From positions 62,001-126,000 of the forward strand of contig NZ_JASBQE010000028.1 of the NCBI RefSeq assembly GCF_029960785.1: a stretch of DNA of 64,000 nucleotides, in the 5' to 3' direction. The translations under genes and the position numbers were made by a program. Below, piece by piece: positions 45,420-53,034 of the stretch. The DNA is from Polyangium sp. 15x6. Lineage in GTDB: Bacteria; Myxococcota_A; Polyangia; Polyangiales; Polyangiaceae. Positions within the stretch are counted from its first letter, which is position 1; every line of letters begins with the position of its first letter. The notes under the pieces are model-generated. The model made no database searches, was not told the origin of the DNA, and was given only the letters and a program-made list of their open reading frames with translations.

Positions 45420-46456
45420 TACTTGGCAAGCGTCTTGAACATGCGGTCATCCATGTCGACGAGCGCGTTCGTCAGCGCTACGAGCCCGACGCCAACGGTG
45501 GGCTCGAACGCGCAAAAGGCAGCGTACCCCATCGGAAGTCCACCATTGTGCCAAACGATTTCCCCGAGGGGCGAATCTGCCTTGATCGACCAGCCGAGTC
45601 CCTTTCCGCGTCGTCCGATACGGTGGAGACCGCCGACGCGGTGCGACTCACGCACCGTGGCACGCCGCAGCGGTCGCGCAGGATCAGGATCATCCCGTGG
45701 CGGCCAGGCTGCGAGCTGGAATGAGATCCAGCGGATGACGTCGCGGGTGGACGCGTAAAGACCACCGACAGGCGTGTATGCGGCATGCTCCCATAGTCTA
45801 TTGGGACCGAGCACCCCATCGCGGTTCTTGTGGGGTGTGGCGAGATGCTCACCAAGCACTTCGGGCGCGAATGTCGACGTCGTCATTCCGAGGGGATCGA
45901 GGATCCTCTCCTTGATGAAGGAGGCATAGGGCTGCCCGCTGCGACGCGCGACGACGATACCGAGAAGAGCAAAGCCGAGGTTGGAGTATTCATCATCGAC
46001 TCCCGGCGCGCGCGCCATCCTCACGGACGCGAGGTGCGCCAGCAGCTCGTCGTCATTGGGCTCGCGGTGAAGCTCGCCCCGCAAATCGCGGACGCCGCGG
46101 GGAAGGCCCGAGGTATGGGTGAGTAAATGACGCAGCGTAATTGGCGCGCTATCCTTCGTCGGATACCGAAGCGCGGCAGCTTCTGGGATGCTCTCGACCA
46201 GCGGCTCGTCGAGCTTGAGGATGCCATCGTCCCGGAGCGCCAGGATGGCTGCGGCTGTGAACGTTTTTGTTATTGAGCCGGTGCCGAATGGCGTGTCGAG
46301 GTCGACGGGTACCGATCTTTCTGCGTCAGCGTGGCCCCGCGCGTGATGCCAGAGGATCCCGTTTCGGCCGCAGATGGCGACGGCGAGCCCCGGCGCTTCG
46401 ACCTCACCGATAAGCTCGTGGAGTACTCGGTCTTTCGCGTCATCCGTGTCGAACAT
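45380..46456 (-). CDS. serine beta-lactamase-fold hydrolase (copy 1)
   Basis: 358 residues, class C beta-lactamase/DD-peptidase-like fold (beta-lactamase-related serine hydrolase). SxxK is SITKTFTA, YxN is YSNLGFALL, and the third motif is HNGG near the C-terminus, so the active site is complete. No signal peptide is visible, which suggests a cytoplasmic esterase or peptidase and not a drug-resistance enzyme. The start MFDTDDAKDR has AGGA upstream. It lies between the two HTTM modules, 14 bases after the coiled-coil gene and four before the partner. A paralogue sits at 49646-50707. Confidence 0.82.
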   Translation of the reverse strand: MFDTDDAKDRVLHELIGEVEAPGLAVAICGRNGILWHHARGHADAERSVPVDLDTPFGTGSITKTFTAAAILALRDDGILKLDEPLVESIPEAAALRYPTKDSAPITLRHLLTHTSGLPRGVRDLRGELHREPNDDELLAHLASVRMARAPGVDDEYSNLGFALLGIVVARRSGQPYASFIKERILDPLGMTTSTFAPEVLGEHLATPHKNRDGVLGPNRLWEHAAYTPVGGLYASTRDVIRWISFQLAAWPPRDDPDPARPLRRATVRESHRVGGLHRIGRRGKGLGWSIKADSPLGEIVWHNGGLPMGYAAFCAFEPTVGVGLVALTNALVDMDDRMFKTLAKYAVSRGLVEDRRR

Positions 46457-46470
46457 GCGGTCCTCTAGGT

Positions 46471-47145
46471 TCAGTGAGCGCTCGCGAGGACGTCGACGCG
46501 CACGCCATGCGTCGCGCCCCGCACCCAAGCACACGATGTGGGGCAGCGGTGGATATGCGTAGCGGCCCGTGGGTTATCAAAGTAAAACCCGCCCTCGGGG
46601 GAGCACGATGCGATAGCAGCAACTTCGGCGAGGTGGCGAATCTCGGCGTTCGATCCATCCGCAGCAAGCGCCGTCGTGCGCAGCGAAAACTTCGTGTGTG
46701 GCATCGCCTCGTTGGGCGGCGGAAGCTGGATCGGGTGCACGCATGGATCGGGCGCCACACCAGATGCCGGATCTCGGGTGCTGATCACCTCGATGTGCGC
46801 GAGCAGCATGGAGTGCGGACGCGGGGAACGCGAAGTCGACAACCCTGACTCCTCCTCGGCCTCTTCCCGTAGCTCCTCTTGCTCCTCTCGCGCCTCTTCC
46901 GCGCGCTGGGCCAACATGCCCACTTCGTCCTCCTCGTCGAGCCACCTCGCCGACAGCGGAGCGTCTTGCCGCGACCGCGGCGTTCCCTCGCCTGTGCTAC
47001 CGCTGTTCGTCTCGTGGGTCATCGCAACCCGCAGAGGCTCCTCGGGCATCGACGAGTAGGATCGCACGAGCGCGAGCGCGCAGAGAACGACGAGCGCTCC
47101 CGCCACGGCCGGCACAGCGTACGAAAATCTTGACAACGTACTCAT
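46471..47145 (-). CDS. single-pass membrane protein with coiled coil
   Basis: 224 residues. An N-terminal helix (YAVPAVAGALVVLCALALV) anchors it. A Glu/Arg coiled coil follows (AQRAEEAREEQEELREEAEE, about residues 75-95), then a Cys-containing C-terminal part. Its ATG overlaps the HTTM gene stop (ATGA). Not recognised; probably a periplasmic or outer-face component of the operon. Confidence 0.6.
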   Translation of the reverse strand: MSTLSRFSYAVPAVAGALVVLCALALVRSYSSMPEEPLRVAMTHETNSGSTGEGTPRSRQDAPLSARWLDEEDEVGMLAQRAEEAREEQEELREEAEEESGLSTSRSPRPHSMLLAHIEVISTRDPASGVAPDPCVHPIQLPPPNEAMPHTKFSLRTTALAADGSNAEIRHLAEVAAIASCSPEGGFYFDNPRAATHIHRCPTSCAWVRGATHGVRVDVLASAH

Positions 47146-48110
47146 CCCCCTGCTCCCGCGTTGGGTGGCTCGCCTTGGCGCCGGTCTCGATGCTGCATGC
47201 GCACGCTAAGCCAGCCGCGTAGCCGCTTCAACCCCCGGCCGATCCGCGCAAAATCCTCCTCCGGCACGAACAGCAAATCCGCGGCGATCATGAAAGCCGC
47301 GAACGTCACGAGCCCCATGAACATCGCGACGCCGAGGTGAAACCCGATCGCCATCACGAGCACCACTCTTCTGGCTCGCGCATGGAGCGCGACGCAGAAC
47401 GGAAACGCGATCTGAAACGCCACCGTCACGTACGACAGCGCCGTCACCACGAACGCGCTCGCGTAGACCTTCTCGCTCCATCCCGGCCACGCGAACTCGG
47501 CCTTGCGTAGCGCGAAGTAGATCGCCGTCCCATCGCGCCACGTCTCGCCCTGCACCTTCGTCGCTCCCGCAACCGCGTACACGAGGCAGACCTGCGCGAG
47601 CATCGCGAGGAGCGCGGTGTTGTGCACCATCGCGGTGCACTTCTGCAGGAGCGTGCAGGGCGCGCTTTCGGGCCGTCTTCGCGTATCAACCGACCACCGC
47701 CCGGAGACATCCGCGAAGCATGCGTACAGCATCAGGAGATGCGCGAGGTTGTCCCCTCCGTCGGCCAGCACGGGATTGCGCGCTGCGAGCGACCTCCAGA
47801 GCACGTACAGGATCGGCGTCACGAAGCGCGTCCGCCAACCGGCGACCCAGAGCAGAGCCAGCACGATACCCGCGTGATAGATGGCTTCGAACCAAACGTA
47901 GGAACGGCTCCACGCGAGGAGCGGAAACGCGCCGCCGAGGAGGTCTCGCGGATACACCCCATTCGGCCCGAACAGGAACCGTCGCTGTGCGTGGTTGACG
48001 AGGTACTGATAAAGGATCGTGCTCCCCGCGACGATACGAAACGCCGCAAGCCCAGCCAGACCATGGGGTCGTGAGAAGCGGTCGAGGAAGCCCTCGGGCT
48101 CAATAGCCAT
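47142..48110 (-). CDS. HTTM-domain membrane protein (copy B)
   Basis: 322 residues with about seven membrane segments. LAQVCLVYAVAGATKVQGET followed by WRDGTAIYFAL is the typical HTTM core (Y..AG..K..G..W..G.A). FRIVAGSTILYQYLVNHAQR opens the domain. It overlaps the partner upstream by 11 bases and the coiled-coil gene downstream by four. This is the better of the two HTTM matches. Similar pairs occur in actinobacteria and as SdpA-SdpB in Bacillus. Confidence 0.82.
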   Translation of the reverse strand: MAIEPEGFLDRFSRPHGLAGLAAFRIVAGSTILYQYLVNHAQRRFLFGPNGVYPRDLLGGAFPLLAWSRSYVWFEAIYHAGIVLALLWVAGWRTRFVTPILYVLWRSLAARNPVLADGGDNLAHLLMLYACFADVSGRWSVDTRRRPESAPCTLLQKCTAMVHNTALLAMLAQVCLVYAVAGATKVQGETWRDGTAIYFALRKAEFAWPGWSEKVYASAFVVTALSYVTVAFQIAFPFCVALHARARRVVLVMAIGFHLGVAMFMGLVTFAAFMIAADLLFVPEEDFARIGRGLKRLRGWLSVRMQHRDRRQGEPPNAGAGG

Positions 48111-48771
48111 CCACGACCTCGTACGGCGCCCAGGGCAGCTCCAGCGTGTACGTGTCTTCCTGCGTTGGCGCGCCCTCCCGCATCCCGAAGGGTGGCACCT
48201 TCCGCAAGACCAACTGCGCGCTCACCTGCGCCGTACGGCCCACACCGAAGCGCCGATCGCATGCAGCGGAGGCGATGCGGTTCGCGTGCGCGCGCCCGCT
48301 CTCGAACTGCCTGCGCGCTTCCGCAGCCAGCGCTTCGCGAGCGGCTTCGATCGTAGGGTTCGGTAACCCATAGCGGCGAATCGCCTCGTTCATCGGATCG
48401 GCGCGCAGAAGCAAGCGTGGCTCCTGCGCGCGGGCGAGGAGGAGCGCAGGCGAGAATCGACGCCGGTACCGGTGCTCGTGAAGGGGTGTCGTGATGTCGA
48501 ACCAGTCCGACTCGACCATCACGCTACCTTCGCGCACATTGCAGTTGACAAGCAGGAGCGAGTCGGTCCCGCCCGGATCGGGCGCGAAGAGGCGCCACGA
48601 CTGGTAGAAGTACGGATGCATGTACCGCATGAGCGGCGCATGCAGCGCGATCCGGATCGGATTCGGTGGGGTGAGATAGAGCAGCGTGCAGGCGAAATGA
48701 ACGCCGAGGAGGCCGAGCAAAAGAGCCGCGACGAGCGACAGAACGAAACGCTCCCCGCGGCTCCTCGTCAC
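48100..48771 (-). CDS. single-pass HTTM partner, DUF5819-like (copy B)
   Basis: 223 residues, GTG start six bases after the preceding stop. One membrane helix (LSLVAALLLGLLGVHFACTL) is followed by YMHPYFYQSWRLFAPDPGGT, the hallmark of DUF5819-type proteins that stand beside HTTM proteins. The rest is a soluble beta-rich domain. A piece of this gene recurs, internally deleted, at 52538-52671. Confidence 0.75.
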   Translation of the reverse strand: MTRSRGERFVLSLVAALLLGLLGVHFACTLLYLTPPNPIRIALHAPLMRYMHPYFYQSWRLFAPDPGGTDSLLLVNCNVREGSVMVESDWFDITTPLHEHRYRRRFSPALLLARAQEPRLLLRADPMNEAIRRYGLPNPTIEAAREALAAEARRQFESGRAHANRIASAACDRRFGVGRTAQVSAQLVLRKVPPFGMREGAPTQEDTYTLELPWAPYEVVDGY

Positions 48772-48776
48772 GGGCG

Positions 48777-48860
48777 TCAACCCTCGCCCGGCCCACCCTT
48801 CTTCTTCCGCGGCTTCGCGAAGCGGCTGAAATACGACTCCACCCGCGCCGCGTCGTGCGG
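48777..48860. repeat. 84-bp repeat, original copy
   Basis: The 3' end of the helical-protein gene; nearly identical (two substitutions) to 52000-52083. Confidence 0.85.
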
Positions 48861-49454
48861 GAACTTCTTCGTCAGCTCGGCGTGCAGCTTGATTCGCTCT
48901 TCCACCCAGCGGCGCTTCACCTCGGGGATCGTCTTTTCCTTCAGGAACGCGAGCTCCTCCTCGACCTTCGTGCACGCGGCGTCCGCCAATTCGACCGCCT
49001 CCACGGCGCCGAGCAGCTTGGCGAAATACTCCTCGTGGAGCGGCTTCATGCCGGGCTTGTTCTTGTCCTCGTCGAGGGCCTTGACGATGTCGCGCACCAT
49101 CTTGGGCTCGACCTCGCGCGCGTCGGCCTCCGTCACCGCGCGCAGGCCTTCGGCGAAATAACGACGATATCGCGGGTCGTCCCGATTCTTTTCGCACAGA
49201 TCGAGCAGGCGCAGCTCGAAGGAGCGGACGATCCGATCGACGACGCGGTCGCAGCAGGAGATCACGGCCTCGTGCTCCTCGACCGCCTCTTCCAGATCCT
49301 CTTGCTCGCGGTCCCTGGCCTTCAGCTCGACGTGCACCGCCGCGAAGGCGGCCTCCATTCCCTGCGTCTCGGCGTCCGCCCGGATGCCGGAGATCGTGAA
49401 GGCGCCGCTCTTGCGGTACTGTTTGGTGGGAGTGTCATCCCGGGGGTTGTCCAT
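48777..49454 (-). CDS. hypothetical helical protein, first gene of HTTM operon
   Basis: 225 residues, charged and helical throughout (LKARDREQEDLEEAVEEHEA; VEEELAFLKEKTIPEVKRRW), ending in a Lys-rich tail FAKPRKKKGGPGEG. No signal. AGG precedes the ATG. It lies five bases before the DUF5819-like gene. Not recognised. The last 84 bases of the gene are repeated at 52000-52083. Confidence 0.65.
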   Translation of the reverse strand: MDNPRDDTPTKQYRKSGAFTISGIRADAETQGMEAAFAAVHVELKARDREQEDLEEAVEEHEAVISCCDRVVDRIVRSFELRLLDLCEKNRDDPRYRRYFAEGLRAVTEADAREVEPKMVRDIVKALDEDKNKPGMKPLHEEYFAKLLGAVEAVELADAACTKVEEELAFLKEKTIPEVKRRWVEERIKLHAELTKKFPHDAARVESYFSRFAKPRKKKGGPGEG

Positions 49455-49526
49455 CCTCACAGAGTACGTCCGCCCGCTACGCTCGGGCAAGGCCGTTGAC
49501 GTGTGCAGCCCCACGGACGCATCGGG

Positions 49527-49640
49527 TCAGAGCCTGAGCAAGGTAACGGCTGCCGCCAGCGCGAGGAGGACGTGGACCGGCGGCCAGAGGACGAGGAGCG
49601 CGAGGATGGTCCAGGGGACGAGGGCGCGGACGCGGCGCAC
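49527..49640 (-). pseudogene. truncated HTTM partner, 37-residue membrane peptide
   Basis: Starts with GTG five bases after the second hydrolase, exactly as the full partner starts after the first. It keeps the helix ALVPWTILALLVLWPPVH, then diverges (VLLALAAAVTLLRL) and stops. It is the duplicated 5' end of the 194-residue partner gene, fused to unrelated sequence. It could still be translated as a tiny membrane peptide. Confidence 0.7.
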
Positions 49641-49685
49641 GGGAGCTACCGGCGGCGATCTTCGACGAGGCCGCGGGAGACGGCG
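49559..49685. repeat. 127-bp repeat, copy 2
   Basis: Second copy of 45294-45419, with four substitutions and one extra G next to the partner start. Confidence 0.85.
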
Positions 49686-50707
49686 AAAGCGTGGAGCAAT
49701 CTGACGAGGGATGCCTCCAGGCCAACGTCGGCATTGGCCAGTCCTACGATACCGACGCCGACGTTGGGCTCGAAGCCTGCGAACGAGGAGTATCCGATCG
49801 GGGATCCGCCGCTATGATGCACGACATGCCCCAGGCCTCCGCGTTCGATGGCCCATCCGAGGCCGCTACCATTGCGCCCAGCGCGTTGCAGTCCGCCGAT
49901 GCGGTGCGACTCGCGCACGGTCGATCGGCGAAGCGGCCTGGCAGGATCGAGATCGTCGCGAGGGGGCCACGCCGAAAGCTGATACTGAACCCAATGGACG
50001 AGCGCGCGCGCGGATGCGTAAAGGCCGCCGACGGGGACGTAGGCACCGTGTTTCCATAGCGCCTGTGGGAAAAAGCCGCCGTCGCGCATGTCATGTGGAG
50101 TCGCGTGAGTCGCGCTATGATTCTCGGGATCGAATGTCGCTTCTGTAATTCCCAGAGGGGCGAAGATCTGTTCCTCGACGTACGAGGTATAGGATTTTCC
50201 ACTCCGACGAGCGACGGCAATGCCGAGCAAAGCGTACCCGAGGTTCGAATAGGACCGCTCCTCATGCGGTGCGCGTTCCAGAGTCACGTTGGAGAGATGT
50301 TCCAACAGTTCGCGCTCATCTGGCTCGCGTCGGAGTACACCGCGTAAGTCTCGGATGCCCCGGGGAAGGCCGGAGGTATGTGTTAACAGGTGGCGTAGCG
50401 TGATCGGTGAGCAGTCCGTCGTGGGATAGCGAAGAGCCGACGCCTCCGGGACGCTCTCGTGCAGCGGTTCGTCTAGGGCAAGAAGCCCGGCGTCACGGAG
50501 CATGAGGATCGCAGTAGCCGTGAAGGTCTTCGTGATCGAGCAAGCGCTGAAGAGGGTATCCAGGTCTGCCGACGACCGAGCTTCGCGATCGGCATGACCG
50601 CGAGTGTGGTGCCAGAGGATCTCACGTCGGTCACAAACGGCGACGACGAGCCCGGGGGCCTCGATCTCGCTCACGATTTCGAGCAGGAGGTCGCGGGTCT
50701 GGGACAT
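49646..50707 (-). CDS. serine beta-lactamase-fold hydrolase (copy 2), glyS-derived start
   Basis: 353 residues, closely similar to copy 1 along its length (both end VSRGLVEDRRR). SxxK (SITKTFTA), YxN (YSNLGYALL) and HSGG are intact. The first eleven residues MSQTRDLLLEI are identical to the start of GlyS and come with 25 identical upstream bases; the similarity to copy 1 begins immediately after (SEIEAPGLVVAV versus GEVEAPGLAVAI). So the gene took its start region from glyS. Probably expressed, since the frame is open. Confidence 0.82.
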   Translation of the reverse strand: MSQTRDLLLEIVSEIEAPGLVVAVCDRREILWHHTRGHADREARSSADLDTLFSACSITKTFTATAILMLRDAGLLALDEPLHESVPEASALRYPTTDCSPITLRHLLTHTSGLPRGIRDLRGVLRREPDERELLEHLSNVTLERAPHEERSYSNLGYALLGIAVARRSGKSYTSYVEEQIFAPLGITEATFDPENHSATHATPHDMRDGGFFPQALWKHGAYVPVGGLYASARALVHWVQYQLSAWPPRDDLDPARPLRRSTVRESHRIGGLQRAGRNGSGLGWAIERGGLGHVVHHSGGSPIGYSSFAGFEPNVGVGIVGLANADVGLEASLVRLLHAFAVSRGLVEDRRR

Positions 50708-50732
50708 GGGGCGCGCAAGGTAGCGCAAACGG
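50674..50732. repeat. 59-bp exact repeat, second copy (hydrolase start)
   Basis: Identical to 43336-43394 at the glyS start, same orientation. It supplies the start codon and leader of the second hydrolase. Confidence 0.9.
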
Positions 50733-50799
50733 GGGGGTGTGGGAGGGGATCGAGGAGGGAGAAGGACGGGCAAGAGGTTGGCCGTGGGCACCTGTCGGC

Positions 50800-51948
50800 T
50801 CACGACTTGCGACGATTCAGCTCTTCCACGAGGTCGGGGGCCGGTTCCTTCCAGTCGGTGCGCATCAGGTGTCGCGTGAAGTCGAGGGCCACTTCCTCAG
50901 CGAGTCTGTCCAGGACTTCAGCCGGGATGGGGGCGCCTTCCTCGAGACCGGCGAAAGCCTTCGCCATGGCTCTGTCAGTAATGTCGTGGAGCAGTTGCTG
51001 GTTTTGTCGCTCCAGCCCAGTCTTGACGATAGCTGTTACAGCCTGGCGCGTTGATTCGATGACCTCGTCAGTTATGTAACGAGGCGGTGCCGCGAGGGCT
51101 CCAGACCAGGTGTCATGGTCCTGTTCCTCTCCGGTCATTGGATCCACGGCATACCCGAAGCGGCAGTCCGTGCAGGCTGCGCCCCTGATCTCGACGCCCA
51201 CTGATATGCCACCAAAAAAGCGAACCTCCGCCCGTACGTCTCGGGTTGACGAATCGCCATGAACCGTAATTGCATGGTACATTTTACCCAGGCGCTCGGA
51301 CGGGCTCCAAAGCGGCTGAGCCGGCGCCAAGCATGTATGAACGCCAGACTCGTCGCCGGATGCACCGGCGACGTAGCGCCAAGCACCTGCATCAAGGATC
51401 TGAGAATCGGTCACGCCACGCACAATGAGGAGCGATAGAATGCTCTTGACGCAACTCCGATAGAAATCCTCTCCTCCGATGGAGAAGTTGACGTTGACCA
51501 TATCGGAGAACGAACTCGTGGTCCATGCCTCATTTACTCGATAGTTTGCACCAGGGTTTTTGCGTCGTTGCGCTTCAACGAACCTGCGTGCCGCCGCCGG
51601 AGATGCTACTCGGTAGGTCTTGGACCCGTCTGCATTTTCACTGAGGAGTTGAGGCGCATGATCCATGGGTCGGGGTTTGCCGCCCGACTCCAAAATGAGA
51701 CCGCCAAGCTTGGGATCTTGCCCCCGTACGTTGGCCGCCTGGCCCCGGTCCCCTCTGATGTCGAGTAGCATACGAGCGAAGTCAAATGCCTTGATGAGCT
51801 CCGCGTCGATACCTCTACCGGATTCGCTGTTGCATTTCGTGCAGAGGATGCCCTTTACCTGGAGCGTTCCGCCAAGCGCGCTCGGGATTACGTGCTCCAA
51901 CGACATCGCATCTTGCTTCTTGCACAACTTGCAAATCGACATGGGCAC
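50800..51948 (-). CDS. HNH endonuclease-like protein
   Basis: 382 residues. The N-terminus has a compact HNH/zinc finger: ICKLCKK, then LEHVIPSALGG, then LCTKCNSESG (C-x2-C, E-H, C-x2-C). The rest, about 320 residues, is not recognised; it holds another Cys pair (GAACTDCRFG) at about 275. The codon use looks less GC-biased than that of its neighbours, consistent with recent transfer. Two Met starts lie two codons apart. It may be a mobile or defence-related nuclease. Confidence 0.7.
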   Translation of the reverse strand: MPMSICKLCKKQDAMSLEHVIPSALGGTLQVKGILCTKCNSESGRGIDAELIKAFDFARMLLDIRGDRGQAANVRGQDPKLGGLILESGGKPRPMDHAPQLLSENADGSKTYRVASPAAARRFVEAQRRKNPGANYRVNEAWTTSSFSDMVNVNFSIGGEDFYRSCVKSILSLLIVRGVTDSQILDAGAWRYVAGASGDESGVHTCLAPAQPLWSPSERLGKMYHAITVHGDSSTRDVRAEVRFFGGISVGVEIRGAACTDCRFGYAVDPMTGEEQDHDTWSGALAAPPRYITDEVIESTRQAVTAIVKTGLERQNQQLLHDITDRAMAKAFAGLEEGAPIPAEVLDRLAEEVALDFTRHLMRTDWKEPAPDLVEELNRRKS

Positions 51949-51999
51949 TGAACGTGGGCTTGCGACGCCCGCCTGTCAAGCGAGCATCCGTCACGGCTA

Positions 52000-52083
52000 T
52001 CAACCCTCGCCCGGACCACCCTTCTTCTTTCGCGGCTTCGCGAAGCGGCTGAAATACGACTCCACCCGCGCCGCGTCGTGCGG
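52000..52083 (-). pseudogene. fragment: 3' end of helical-protein gene
   Basis: 84 bases matching 48777-48860; in the minus direction they would encode the end of that protein (VESYFSRFAKPRKKKGG). Only the terminal 28 codons, stop included, are present. The rest of the 51949-52160 gap holds no gene I can see. Confidence 0.8.
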
Positions 52084-52160
52084 TCCTCGGGCTTCAGCTC
52101 AGTCATCCAGGTCTCCCCAGCGTGGCGGTTTCTCTTCGCGTCTCCGGCGCGGTGAAGCTC

Positions 52161-52511
52161 CTAGCCCGGGACCTCAACCAGCTTGAAGATGAGGTCGATC
52201 CCCGCGCCCTTGAACATGGATCTGGCATAGTCAAGGAAATCCTCGCCTTCGCGTGTGGTCGCATATTTGGCAAGAATGTATACCTTGATGGGTGTGGAAT
52301 GCTCCACTTCACGCCCGACGTCCTCGGCGAGGCGCTGGAACACCTCCCCACTCTCGATGAACGCGAGATACGTGTTCAGTTTTTCTTGCAGCAACAGAAG
52401 GTGTCGCCGTTCGTCTACCCAATCGAGATCGTCGATGACGGTGAGTCTTACATGACCTGTGCCCTTCTCGATCCCAAGCCAATCCACGACTCTGCTTTGT
52501 TCGATGGTCAT
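52161..52511 (-). CDS. DUF6572-like protein
   Basis: 116 residues. MTIEQSRVVDWLGIEKGTGH and LTVIDDLDWVDERRHLLLLQ are the opening of the small DUF6572 family as I know it, followed by EKLNTYLAFIESGEVFQR. The family has no known function and often sits in variable regions beside toxin or immunity genes. The frame runs on upstream through the chimeric fragment, but the ATG at 52511 matches the family start. Confidence 0.7.
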   Translation of the reverse strand: MTIEQSRVVDWLGIEKGTGHVRLTVIDDLDWVDERRHLLLLQEKLNTYLAFIESGEVFQRLAEDVGREVEHSTPIKVYILAKYATTREGEDFLDYARSMFKGAGIDLIFKLVEVPG

Positions 52512-52537
52512 GGTCGCCTCACTTCCAGTTTGGTCCG

Positions 52538-52671
52538 GCGCGAAGAGGCGCCACGACTGGTAAAATACGGGTGCAAAAGAGCCGCGACGAGCGACAGAAC
52601 GAAACGCTCCCCGCGGCTCCTCGTCATGGGCATCAACCCTCGCCTGGCCCACCATTCTTCTTCCGCGGCTC
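52538..52671 (-). pseudogene. chimeric remnant of DUF5819-like gene and its upstream neighbour
   Basis: 52538-52575 matches 48581-48620 (coding FYQSWRLFAPD), and 52576-52671 matches 48719-48814, the start of the DUF5819-like gene and the end of the helical-protein gene. About 98 bases between them are deleted. This is a decayed copy of the operon junction. Confidence 0.75.
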
Positions 52672-52752
52672 TTCATGGGCCTTTTCGATCATCGCAGGCT
52701 ACGTCCGCTCAGTACGCTCTGCAAGCCGCCTCACGATCCACGCGACACGGAA

Positions 52753-52920
52753 CGCGCCAAGGGCGTTCGGACGCCGCCCTGTCGTGCCGGGACGCGCACC
52801 GAAGGCCCTTGGCGCGGTCCGCGTCATGCAGCGGCGTGCACCGAAGGCCCTTGGTGCAGTCCGCGTCATGCAAGGAACGCGCACGAACGGGCTTCGGTGC
52901 ACGTCCCTGCATGCAGCGAT
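52753..52920. repeat. 42-43-bp degenerate tandem repeat with an inverted unit
   Basis: Units begin GCAC at 52796, 52838 and 52881 (period 42-43; core CCGAAGGCCCTTGG, then TCCGCGTCATGCA). Just upstream CGCGCCAAGGGCGTTCGG (52753-52770) is the inverted form of 52799-52816 with one mismatch in 18, so a hairpin with a 28-base loop can form. The gap 52512-53034 holds this, the chimeric remnant and no other gene. Confidence 0.7.
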
Positions 52921-53034
52921 CGACCCGGAAGGCGGTTCGTGTCGCTCCCCGCCTGCAGAGGAAGCATCCAAACACCCGAAGTGCACGGCGTAGCATGCCT
53001 TGACACCCCCGGATCGCGTTCGCAGCGTTCCCCG

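Noticed and set aside
45380-46456. Antibiotic-resistance beta-lactamase
   Set aside because: The fold and SxxK/YxN motifs fit, but there is no signal peptide and the family is mostly esterases and peptidases, so resistance is not supported.
52790-52920. Possible CRISPR array
   Set aside because: Units are directly abutting with period 42-43 and no unique spacers, and no cas genes are near; it is a tandem repeat with an inverted unit.
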